DNA from: an uncultured Thiothrix sp.
GTDB lineage: Bacteria > Pseudomonadota > Gammaproteobacteria > Thiotrichales > Thiotrichaceae
Assembly: GCF_937873765.1 (NCBI RefSeq)
Contig: NZ_CALMZC010000039.1
Location: 1-64,000 of the forward strand
Reading direction: 5' to 3'
DNA length: 64,000 nucleotides
Made by a program: the position numbers and the translations under genes. The notes below the pieces were generated by a model. The model was not told where the DNA came from. It made no database searches and saw nothing but the letters and a program-made list of their open reading frames with translations. Below, piece after piece: positions 57,310 through 64,000 of the stretch; position 1 is the first letter of the stretch, and each line of letters opens with the position of its first letter.

Positions 57310-57916
57310 GCCACTTGACTCGCAATTGGAGCCGGGCAAAGTCGTACTGAAAGCGAACGATTATCGGCATTTAGTTAATTATGAAACCTTAGTCCAAGAA
57401 ATGGCACTGCGCGACCAAGCACGCGAGCAGCGTGCTACTCAAGTGCTTACTGAGGCTATTCAAGCAGGTATGCAGCAAGGCCGGGCGCAAGCCCATGATC
57501 AAGTGGTACAACAGCTTTTAGGTTTTACCATCAAAATGCACGATAATTTACGCAATATTGAATTAGCCCTCGTTCAAGTTGTGATTGATTCGGTGCAGCA
57601 AATTCTACATACTTTTGAAAACCGGGAGTTAGTCGCTAGTACGGTGCGACGGGGGATGGATTTAATTCGCAGTAGCAAAAAGCTGATTATCCGCGTTCAT
57701 CCACAAATGCAAGATGTGGTCTTAGAGCAATTAGAGGAATGGCAGCGTACCATTGTCCATATTGAGGTTTTACCCGATACTCAGTTGAAGCTGGATGAAT
57801 GTGTGCTGGAATCTGATGTGGGCATTATTCATGCCAGTGTCGAGCAGCAGATGGAATCATTAATTCGGGCTTTGCGTAAGACTTTTCCTTTGCCCAAAGC
57901 ACGTCCATCACCATAA
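57287..57916 (+). CDS. SctL/YscL/FliH-family stator protein
   Basis: A 209-residue protein with a helical N-terminal half (ALRDQAREQRATQVLTEAIQ) and a C-terminal half like the peripheral-stalk/FliH fold (IIRVHPQMQDVVLEQLEEW, CVLESDVGIIHASVEQQMESL). It belongs to the HrpE/YscL/FliH family that links the secretion ATPase to the sorting platform. The start overlaps the SctK-like gene. A flagellar FliH is less likely, as no flagellar gene is near. Confidence 0.65.
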   Translation: MDKFVSIKPLDSQLEPGKVVLKANDYRHLVNYETLVQEMALRDQAREQRATQVLTEAIQAGMQQGRAQAHDQVVQQLLGFTIKMHDNLRNIELALVQVVIDSVQQILHTFENRELVASTVRRGMDLIRSSKKLIIRVHPQMQDVVLEQLEEWQRTIVHIEVLPDTQLKLDECVLESDVGIIHASVEQQMESLIRALRKTFPLPKARPSP

Positions 57917-57941
57917 AAAAAGCCGCTAGGAGACAGCGGCT
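57914..57941 (-). terminator. Terminator of the RspA-like operon
   Basis: On the minus strand AGCCGCT-GTCTCCT-AGCGGCT is followed by TTTTTTTATGG. It also ends the plus-strand sctL-like gene, whose stop lies just inside it. Confidence 0.8.
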
Positions 57942-57966
57942 ACAAAAGCTATCAAGAGAAATTCGT

Positions 57967-58161
57967 TTATTTCCAGAAATTAGCTTCTTTGGAAGCAATC
58001 TCGCGCACTTCAGCAGCTAATTCAGTGTAACGATCACGATATTCTTTCCATTCGCCGACATAATAGTCCTCGGCATTAAATTGGCCTGAATGTTCATAGG
58101 CCATGAATTTCTTTTGCATATCTAGCATTTCTTGAATTAGGGCTTGTTTACGCTCGTTCAT
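57967..58161 (-). CDS. Small helical protein of unknown function
   Basis: A 64-residue, charged, probably helical protein (MNERKQALIQEMLDMQKKF...). It is not recognised. It lies 87 bases after the DsrC-like gene, in the same direction and before a shared terminator, so it probably is in the same transcript. Confidence 0.6.
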   Translation of the reverse strand: MNERKQALIQEMLDMQKKFMAYEHSGQFNAEDYYVGEWKEYRDRYTELAAEVREIASKEANFWK

Positions 58162-58247
58162 GGTGTTGGTCTCTTAACTTAAGCAATTCATCAGGGCAGC
58201 ATAAACGCTGAGGTTTATCCAGCCCATACCTCTTAATGGTTAAAGTC

Positions 58248-58592
58248 TCAGTAGCCACCTTTGCGATTGGTAGCAGGTAAACCAGCGATCTTCAAGCCCT
58301 GCTTACTCGGGGCACGTGGAAATAAGTTGTAAAGATCTTTGCTGCTAAGTTTTTTATTATCCCATTTCTCAGCCATGGCTTTGAGAATAGCGCGCTCCAT
58401 GGGTTGGTTGCCATTATTGTTAATGTACTCTTCGCGCAAATAATTGAGTACATCCCAATGTTGCTCAGTCAATTCGCCAATCCCATCTTCGGTTGCAAGT
58501 TGTTGGGCAACTTCCTGATCCCAGTCATTCAAGTCGACCAGATAACCAGTCTCAGTCAGCTCAATAGTTTTACCATTGATTTCTAATGCCAT
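58248..58592 (-). CDS. DsrC/TusE-family protein lacking both C-terminal cysteines (RspA-like)
   Basis: The 114-residue protein matches DsrC/TusE throughout (WDVLNYLREEYI, YNLFPRAPSKQGLKIAGLP). Both redox cysteines are absent: in true DsrC a Cys precedes the KIAGLP motif and another is the penultimate residue, whereas here the sequence reads PSKQGLK and ends KGGY. DsrC-like proteins without either Cys have been named RspA and are thought to be regulatory or binding proteins, not sulfur carriers. A ribosome-binding site AGAGGAAT is present. It is likely co-transcribed with the downstream small gene. Confidence 0.85.
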   Translation of the reverse strand: MALEINGKTIELTETGYLVDLNDWDQEVAQQLATEDGIGELTEQHWDVLNYLREEYINNNGNQPMERAILKAMAEKWDNKKLSSKDLYNLFPRAPSKQGLKIAGLPATNRKGGY

Positions 58593-58694
58593 CTTTATTC
58601 CTCTTATGCTTTAAGGTGTATTCAATTCACTTTAGAAAAATTATACTTGGCGTCCAAGGCCTCACTACTGCTCTAAAGGGATAGCTGTGTGGGT

Positions 58695-59381
58695 TTATTC
58701 GGTGGGTTTGAGGGTTTTAATACCTTTGTGTGGCAGCAATAAGCCACAGCCATAGTGCCGACCTACGCCTAACCCCACTTGCTGTAAGCGGATCGAGGTT
58801 TCATTATCCAAATCGGCGAGCATTAAATGTCGAGTAAAAATAGAATTTGTACCGACACGCAAGTGCTGGCTGCGTCCACAGAGCATTTTCTTGATTTTAA
58901 ACTGGGCGATTTGTTTCACTTCTGCGGCCATGCGTTGTAGGAATTCTTTTTCCGATTCAGTCTCAGCGGAAACAACATAGCGAGCAAACAAGACGGCTGC
59001 ATTAGAGAAAGGCTTTTCTTTGGCTTCACCCACTTCAAGCTTATATTCTCCCCAACTAAGGATTTGACCGGTTAAAGCTTGTGCTGCTTGGATGCGCTGC
59101 TTAGGAATGCGTAACTCCAAACGTGTACGGCGCGAAGGTATCAATAAGCCATTTTGTTCTTCAGGACGCAGCCAGCCGTTGCCACTCTCAGCGACATGAA
59201 TCGTATGGACACCAGCTAAAGTTTCGCCCTCAAACCAAGGCAGTGCTTGATGAATTGCCACCGATAAATCCCAAGCATGATCAAGCGGTAGTTGCTTGCA
59301 ACGCATCGCAAAGCTTAAGTCTAAAATATCATCAGGAGCCTGATAGGGCAGGGTTTTGTCTTCATCTTCTTGCCAAAACAT
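58695..59381 (-). CDS. Cas6-like (Cmx6-type) protein outside a CRISPR locus
   Basis: A 228-residue protein with the pattern of the type I-MYXAN Cas6 group: LDLSFAMRCKQLPLDHAWDLSVAIHQALPWFEG, LRIPKQRIQAAQALTG, and the C-terminal Gly-rich GLGVGRHYGCGLLLPHKG. Cas6 cleaves CRISPR repeat RNA. No CRISPR repeats or other cas genes are visible within the window, so its substrate is open. It stands between the DsrC-like gene and a divergently oriented aminotransferase gene. The quoted motifs are typical but I could not run a profile search. Confidence 0.6.
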   Translation of the reverse strand: MFWQEDEDKTLPYQAPDDILDLSFAMRCKQLPLDHAWDLSVAIHQALPWFEGETLAGVHTIHVAESGNGWLRPEEQNGLLIPSRRTRLELRIPKQRIQAAQALTGQILSWGEYKLEVGEAKEKPFSNAAVLFARYVVSAETESEKEFLQRMAAEVKQIAQFKIKKMLCGRSQHLRVGTNSIFTRHLMLADLDNETSIRLQQVGLGVGRHYGCGLLLPHKGIKTLKPTE

Positions 59382-59569
59382 CAGATGTTACCTTCAGAAA
59401 ATCAGATCAGCAGCAAAGCACGCTTTGAGCCGCTTGTATATATTCAGCATGGAAGATGGATGCACATGGCAGGATGCTGTGCAGGGGCTTGCAATCATGC
59501 TAGGCATGGCGTACAAGGATTCCCCCATTTTATTTAAAGTTACTAAAAGCGAATAGGACATCAAATTTC

Positions 59570-60766
59570 ATGAGCGAGTCTCTCTCCCCTCCGAATATTG
59601 TTCCTTTAGAACAGATTTTACCAGATGAACCATTATTAATGATGGGGGCGGGACCGGTACCGATTCCGCAAAAGGTTGCAGCGGCGAATTCAATCGTTAT
59701 TAATCATCTCGGCGACACCATGAATCGTGTCATTGAGCAGGTTAAAGACATGAGCCGCTATGTCTTCCAAACTCGCTCTTCGCATGTAATGGGGGTGAGT
59801 GGCCCAGGTTCTGCGGCGATGGAAATGGCCATTGCCAATTTAGTGACGCCTGGTTCGCGAGTTTTGTGTATTACTAATGGTTATTTCAGCCAGCGCTTAG
59901 CAGAAATGGCACGGCGGGTCAGGGCAGAACCAACCCTCTTAGAAATGCCTCGTAACCAAGGTGCAGATGTCGAAGCGGTTGAGCGTGAGTTACAGCGCAC
60001 TAAATATGATGTTGTCACTATGGTGCAGGGTGAAACTTCTAATACCGTTTTCAATCGCGAGCTAGAACAAATCGCGAAACTTGCAAAGCGCTATGGCTGC
60101 TTAATCATTGTTGATGCGGTTTGTACACTCAGTACCATGCCGCTTGAAATGGATAATTGGCAAGTGGATGCGATTATCACCGGTGGCCAAAAGGGTCTTT
60201 CCTCGATCCCGGGTGTATCTTTGTTAGCCTTCTCGGAAGAGGCATGGGCACGCAAAATCGCCAATCGCCAAGACTTACCTTATCACTGGTGTTTGGACGC
60301 GCAATTAGCGGATAAATTCTGGAACCAAAAATCCTATCATTACACTGCACCAGTTTCGGGCATTTTGGCTCTGCATGAGGCTTTACGCCTAGTTTGTGAA
60401 GAAACCTTGCCGAATCGCTTTCGCCGCCACTTACGCTGCTCGGAGGCGCTGCAAGCGGGTTTAGAGGCGATGGGCTTAGAATTATTAGTGGAAAAGCAGC
60501 ATCGCTTAAATTCGGTCATTGGGGTTGTAGTGCCCGATCACGTATCTGCGGACGCGGTGCGTGCCGATATGTCTTGCATCCACAAAGTCGAAATTTCTGG
60601 TGCTTTTGGCCTGAATATCTTACGCATTGGCCAAATGGGCGAGCAGAGCCGTGCGCATAACTTATTTAGAACCTTGCATGCTTTTGGTTCGAGTATGCGT
60701 AAATGCGGTGCTAAGTTGGACTTGCCAGCCGGTATGGCTGAATTAGAGCGCGTGTTATCGCATTAA
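59570..60766 (+). CDS. Class V aminotransferase, alanine/serine-glyoxylate type
   Basis: A 398-residue PLP enzyme of the AGXT/PucG group. MMGAGPVPIPQKV starts the family homology, IIVDAVCTLSTMPLEMD holds the Asp that binds PLP nitrogen, and TGGQKGLSSIPG the Schiff-base Lys. It converts glyoxylate to glycine with alanine or serine as donor; a role in photorespiration-like salvage from Rubisco activity is likely in a CO2 fixer. Ureidoglycine as substrate is another option. Confidence 0.88.
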   Translation: MSESLSPPNIVPLEQILPDEPLLMMGAGPVPIPQKVAAANSIVINHLGDTMNRVIEQVKDMSRYVFQTRSSHVMGVSGPGSAAMEMAIANLVTPGSRVLCITNGYFSQRLAEMARRVRAEPTLLEMPRNQGADVEAVERELQRTKYDVVTMVQGETSNTVFNRELEQIAKLAKRYGCLIIVDAVCTLSTMPLEMDNWQVDAIITGGQKGLSSIPGVSLLAFSEEAWARKIANRQDLPYHWCLDAQLADKFWNQKSYHYTAPVSGILALHEALRLVCEETLPNRFRRHLRCSEALQAGLEAMGLELLVEKQHRLNSVIGVVVPDHVSADAVRADMSCIHKVEISGAFGLNILRIGQMGEQSRAHNLFRTLHAFGSSMRKCGAKLDLPAGMAELERVLSH

Positions 60767-60784
60767 GCGCTCTATTTGTCCGCA

Positions 60785-60811
60785 AGCCAGTCATTGTAGA
60801 AATGGCTGGCT
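60785..60811. terminator. Hairpin between convergent genes
   Basis: AGCCAGTCATT and AATGGCTGGCT form an 11-bp stem with one G-T pair and a GTAGA loop. No T-run; likely a shared terminator for the aminotransferase and the minus-strand gene. Confidence 0.55.
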
Positions 60812-61988
60812 ATAAGCCACAGATCCCATTTTCATAGACATTCATGACTGTTTTAAGCTCGTGATAAATATAATCTCGTTCGGCTTTTGTATAGATTTGT
60901 AGTGAGCTAGGGATTTCATCATTGTCAAGACTGGCTAGTAATAGATTAACTGCCATACAGCCTTGAGTAGCTAGGGTATCAATAGCTTGATCGAGTTTAG
61001 TGGTATCTATCACCTTAGTTTCAGTCGTTGGCTCATTAAGGTCGCCCCCAATCCAAAAGCTTAAACCTTTGCTCAGAAACTCATCGTAGCTTAGATAATG
61101 TGTGCCATCACAAGAAAAGTTTAAACCCACTTTACCATTCACAATATTCAAAGAGGCAGTCCGCAGATAGATGATTTCATCGGCAAAGCGTAAGGCTTTA
61201 AATTGGCGCAGGATTTTTTTAATCTGTTCACGCGGTACAATCGCCCGATCAAAATAAGATCGGCGTGGATAGGCAAGGCAGATATTGGTATCCGCTAATT
61301 CTTCCATCGTGAGGATGCGATACACATAAGGATCGTCGACATGCCAAATTGTGGAACGGCTGGCTGAAAAGTGCAGTTGAAAATCATGGACGCCCTGATC
61401 TACAACTAAAGCCTCATGCACCGAAAGTACGTGGTCAATTTGCTTGTCTAGTAAGCTTTCTACCCGTTCTTGAGTGAATAAGCCTTGGCGAATGGCTGGA
61501 TCACCTTTAATTTGCCGCCATTTGCTAGGTTCTTCATAAATCATTTCTGAATGTGGTAGCTCACGTAAATCATAATCCACTCCTAGAAAACCCAAGCGTT
61601 GGCCTTGTGCATCACGAATAGTTTGAATTGCAGTCAAAGATGGGCGCTTTTTGTTGCGGCTCATATAAGCAGCGGATAAATTAAAATCAATGCGGTCGTC
61701 ATAGATATGCTGCAAATAAGGTCGGGTCGAGCGGTCACGCTGATAATCGCTTAGCTCTAAGCCATAACGATTAATCGTTGAGCTAATTTGCACCGCTTGA
61801 GTATCTAATACATACACATATTTGCAATGATCAATCGCTTTGAAAATCAAGCGCAGTTGCTCATCGAGTAGCTGACGATCTTGCAAACGGGTTTGTAAGG
61901 TTGCTGCATAGTGCTTTAAAGACGCTCCTAATAATTCAATGAGGCGTGCTCGTTGGTGTTCTATCGATTTTTGTAAAGTTTGCGGCAT
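60810..61988 (-). CDS. Soluble PDC (Cache-like) sensor protein
   Basis: The 392-residue protein starts with a coiled region and then a PDC-type sensor (YVYVLDTQAVQISSTI, YLQHIYDDRIDFNLSAAYMS, FLGVDYDLREL). Such domains usually are periplasmic and flanked by membrane helices, but this protein has no signal and no membrane segment. The C-terminal half (from about residue 170) has no recognised family and no output domain. It could be a cytoplasmic ligand sensor acting through a partner. Confidence 0.6.
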   Translation of the reverse strand: MPQTLQKSIEHQRARLIELLGASLKHYAATLQTRLQDRQLLDEQLRLIFKAIDHCKYVYVLDTQAVQISSTINRYGLELSDYQRDRSTRPYLQHIYDDRIDFNLSAAYMSRNKKRPSLTAIQTIRDAQGQRLGFLGVDYDLRELPHSEMIYEEPSKWRQIKGDPAIRQGLFTQERVESLLDKQIDHVLSVHEALVVDQGVHDFQLHFSASRSTIWHVDDPYVYRILTMEELADTNICLAYPRRSYFDRAIVPREQIKKILRQFKALRFADEIIYLRTASLNIVNGKVGLNFSCDGTHYLSYDEFLSKGLSFWIGGDLNEPTTETKVIDTTKLDQAIDTLATQGCMAVNLLLASLDNDEIPSSLQIYTKAERDYIYHELKTVMNVYENGICGL

Positions 61989-62279
61989 CGTTTAGCTTCA
62001 TCGTTAAAGTCAGGAAGTTTCATCCTAAATAAACTCGCCAACTGACGCTATATAGCGAATGAGCTAAGCGAGTTCCGCGCTTTTTACAAACGGAGCTAAG
62101 TTCATTAAATTGGCTTTTCTTAGGATTCCGGATTGCCTAGGATCAATAGCCAGACAGCACTGTGGAATGAAGGACATGAGAATCTTAAGGTTTAGTGAGC
62201 TAATGTAATCTAGTGTAATGCTCGGCTTACAATTTGTAAGTTCAATTTACAATCCGCCAATATAAAGATTAAAAATAAA

Positions 62280-63143
62280 TCAATTCGCCCGTTCTAAATA
62301 CCGCCCCCGATACAACAAGCGCTTTTTTTCCGGCTCTTCCGCATCTACAAAGGCTGTTCGGCAATGCAAAACATTATTACAAATTAAGCCTTCACCGGCC
62401 TGCAGGGTATAACGCAGCTTATAAACTGACTCTTGTTCCCACAAGTTTAGTAGAAACTGCGTTGCCGCTTGAGTGCTTGGATCATCCCGCCAGAGCACAT
62501 TTTTTTGCCGTGCCGAATAGCGCATATGTAAACTACCCTCTGCATTAAAGCTAAACACAGGGCCCGTTTGCGCAGGGCGAATAACTTTTCCCTCTAAAAT
62601 ATTCGCCGGAATCGTGAAGGCTTCAGGATGCTGTAAGGCATGAATATACTCAGGGTTGGCGTCACGCAATAAAAGATAAGCCAGTTCATGATCCATCAGT
62701 TGAGTTTCACCGCCTTGTAACGCTGGGCGCGCACAATGTAAGAGCATGCCGTGGATTTGCTCATCAGGTGCATTGTAATAGCCATCGGTATGCCAGCTCA
62801 GCTTCTTATCGGTATACGGAATGTAATCGTGTTGGCCTTGATGCTGAGTTACTTGAATAGCCGTTAAACTATCGACATCTGCACAAAGATTATGCGCTAA
62901 GGTCTTTAAGCTTATGCTTTGTGCAAGCTGATGAACTTGTTGTTTGGGTGCTTTGGGTGGTTTGATAAAGCGATACAAAGCAAAGTTATAGCGCGCTAAA
63001 TAGAAGCTAAGCTGTTGTAGTTCTGCTGGCCTAGGAGTAGCGGCATCTTGGATTTCAACTAACAGGTCATTTGGATTTACCGGATAAAGCGCGAGCTTTT
63101 GCTCTCGCCAAATTTGATAAAAATCTTCATCCCATAAGTTCAT
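62280..63143 (-). CDS. TauD/TfdA-like Fe(II)/2-oxoglutarate dioxygenase
   Basis: A 287-residue protein with the HxD motif in SWHTDGYYN, the distal His in NNVLHCRTAF and the 2-oxoglutarate-binding Arg in LLYRGRY. The substrate is not evident; taurine-type sulfonates or trimethyllysine-like compounds are family examples. ATG 63143 has GGAG just upstream. The 290 bases before it (61989-62279) are AT-rich and hold no gene I can support. Confidence 0.82.
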   Translation of the reverse strand: MNLWDEDFYQIWREQKLALYPVNPNDLLVEIQDAATPRPAELQQLSFYLARYNFALYRFIKPPKAPKQQVHQLAQSISLKTLAHNLCADVDSLTAIQVTQHQGQHDYIPYTDKKLSWHTDGYYNAPDEQIHGMLLHCARPALQGGETQLMDHELAYLLLRDANPEYIHALQHPEAFTIPANILEGKVIRPAQTGPVFSFNAEGSLHMRYSARQKNVLWRDDPSTQAATQFLLNLWEQESVYKLRYTLQAGEGLICNNVLHCRTAFVDAEEPEKKRLLYRGRYLERAN

Positions 63144-63237
63144 AAACACTCCAGTAAGTTTGAAGGTTTAAATATTCTAAAATAATGATATTCTATCTTT
63201 AGCGTTGACTGAGAGAAAACTTGTCGAACTTTTTAGG

Positions 63238-63257
63238 TCTATCTCCTTAGAGATAGA
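63238..63257. promoter_or_regulatory. Inverted repeat between the dioxygenase gene and dsrA
   Basis: TCTATCT-CCTTAG-AGATAGA is a perfect 7-6-7 inverted repeat in the divergent gap, about 35 bases upstream of the candidate dsrA -35 box. It may be an operator or a small transcript hairpin. Confidence 0.35.
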
Positions 63258-63291
63258 GTCGTTTTATAGCACTCCCCATGGGTGAGATTCT

Positions 63292-63322
63292 TTGACAAGG
63301 GTCATAAGCATACACTTATAAA
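63292..63322 (+). promoter_or_regulatory. Candidate sigma-70 promoter of dsrA
   Basis: A perfect -35 TTGACA (63292-63297) is followed by TATAAA (63317-63322) at 19 bases, or TTATAA at 18. It leaves a leader of about 105 bases before dsrA. The -10 is not ideal. Confidence 0.45.
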
Positions 63323-63434
63323 CATGGTGTAACCGTGTGGCTAAGTGTCCACGCAACCGATTCTACGCTGGGCTACTCAGCTAAATTAGAGCAGTAGCTA
63401 AGCTAGTCATAAGTGCAACGATGAGGAGGCAGCT

Positions 63435-64000
63435 ATGGCAACAAAACATTATCCGACCCCGATGCTGGATGTCTTGGAAGAAGGGCCTTGGCCTAGCTTC
63501 ATTAGCGGTATTAAGAATTTACGTGACAATCACCCAAACGAACGTATTCGTAACATGAATAATGGCGTGTTAGGCCAATTAGAGCATTCTTACGAAACAC
63601 GGATGGGTTATTGGAAAGGGGGTACGATTTCGGTATTCGGTTATGGAGGGGGGATTATTCCACGCTTTTCAGAAGTGGGGCATATGTTCCCTGAGTCTAA
63701 AGAATTCCATACCCTGCGTGTACAACCGCCAGCCGGTAATTACTACACCACCGATATGCTGCGCCAGCTTGCAGATAGTTGGGAAAAATACGGCTCTGGC
63801 CTGCAAACTTTTCATGGTCAAACCGGCAATATCATGTTCATTGGCTCGGATAGCAAAAACTATCAAGGCTTCTTCGATGAAATTAATGATTATGGTTGGG
63901 ACTTAGGTGGTGCGGGACCTTGTGTGCGTACTGGGATGTCTTGTGTGGGCGCTGCACGTTGCGAAATGTCTAACTGCAATGAGCAAGCAATTCATCGGCA
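63435..64000 (+). CDS. dsrA: Reverse-type dissimilatory sulfite reductase alpha subunit, 3' end missing
   Basis: The first 188 residues of DsrA are visible: MATKHYPTPMLDVLEEGPWP, then GGGIIPRFSE and the Cys-rich CVRTGMSCVGAARCEMSNCN that binds siroheme/[4Fe-4S]. In sulfur oxidisers DsrAB works in the reverse direction, making sulfite from stored sulfur delivered by DsrC. The gene starts with GAGGAGG upstream of ATG 63435 and runs out of the window, so dsrB and the rest of the dsr cluster should follow to the right. Its presence with SoeABC gives a full path from stored sulfur to sulfate. Confidence 0.95.
   Translation, partial: MATKHYPTPMLDVLEEGPWPSFISGIKNLRDNHPNERIRNMNNGVLGQLEHSYETRMGYWKGGTISVFGYGGGIIPRFSEVGHMFPESKEFHTLRVQPPAGNYYTTDMLRQLADSWEKYGSGLQTFHGQTGNIMFIGSDSKNYQGFFDEINDYGWDLGGAGPCVRTGMSCVGAARCEMSNCNEQAIHR

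Noticed and set aside
59356-59556. Short plus-strand frame before the aminotransferase gene
   Set aside because: It overlaps the Cas6-like gene start, has no family features and no clear ribosome-binding site.

Overview
The window looks like chromosomal DNA of a sulfur-oxidising, CO2-fixing gammaproteobacterium, most like Thiothrix/Thiolinea-type Thiotrichales. The basis is gene content: the start of dsrA (reverse-type dissimilatory sulfite reductase) at the right edge, a soeABC-type sulfite dehydrogenase, a secreted Gly/Asn-rich protein resembling sulfur globule proteins, a DsrC-like protein, and a proteobacterial phosphoribulokinase, next to an ordinary tol-pal cluster and housekeeping genes. 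The genus is inferred; no rRNA gene is present to confirm it.

Layout. 1-2222: 3' part of a STAND (NB-ARC-like) ATPase with TPRs. 2635-9554: a five-gene operon for reductive uracil/thymine breakdown (preT, preA, NCS1 transporter, dihydropyrimidinase, M20 amidohydrolase), facing pyrC. 10849-13052: sulfur-globule-like gene and a hipBA-type toxin-antitoxin locus whose hipA is split by one TAA. 13563-20308: argS, a PBP4-type lipoprotein, an RlpA-like protein, a polysaccharide deacetylase, a PP-loop ATPase, a DUF2892 protein and a small lipoprotein. 20506-25303: fadD and dctBD; dctB also carries one in-frame TAA. 25321-28137: a VapBC-type locus and a secreted caspase-FGE protein whose C-terminus has the form of a diversity-generating retroelement (DGR) variable region. 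28286-35543: rimO, a DnaA-box cluster, phosphoribulokinase, a HIT protein, a ferredoxin-type reductase and the dctPQM TRAP transporter with a near-consensus sigma-54 promoter. 35918-48255: a DUF1501/DUF1800 pair, cysQ, trmB, a putative secreted metallopeptidase, a degenerate M23 protein and ybgC-tolQRAB-pal-cpoB. 48422-56022: soeABC, ttcA-like and acs. 56127-64000: DUF2288, an isolated sctK/sctL-like pair, a cysteine-less DsrC paralogue, a stand-alone Cas6-like protein, a class V aminotransferase, a soluble PDC sensor, a TauD-like dioxygenase and the dsrA start.

How it fits together. Sulfur globules would feed the Dsr pathway (dsrA onward), SoeABC would oxidise sulfite to sulfate and reduce quinone, and phosphoribulokinase would spend the energy on CO2 fixation. 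DctBD would sense C4-dicarboxylates and switch on dctPQM through sigma-54, which together with acs and fadD suggests mixotrophy.

The least ordinary parts are: the putative DGR target (no reverse transcriptase or template is visible here); the two genes each broken by a single TAA; the DnaA-box cluster between rimO and the phosphoribulokinase gene; and the 56.6-59.4 kb cluster with orphan T3SS-like, Cas6-like and cysteine-less DsrC-like genes. All function calls are from reading the sequence by eye; no database search was run.
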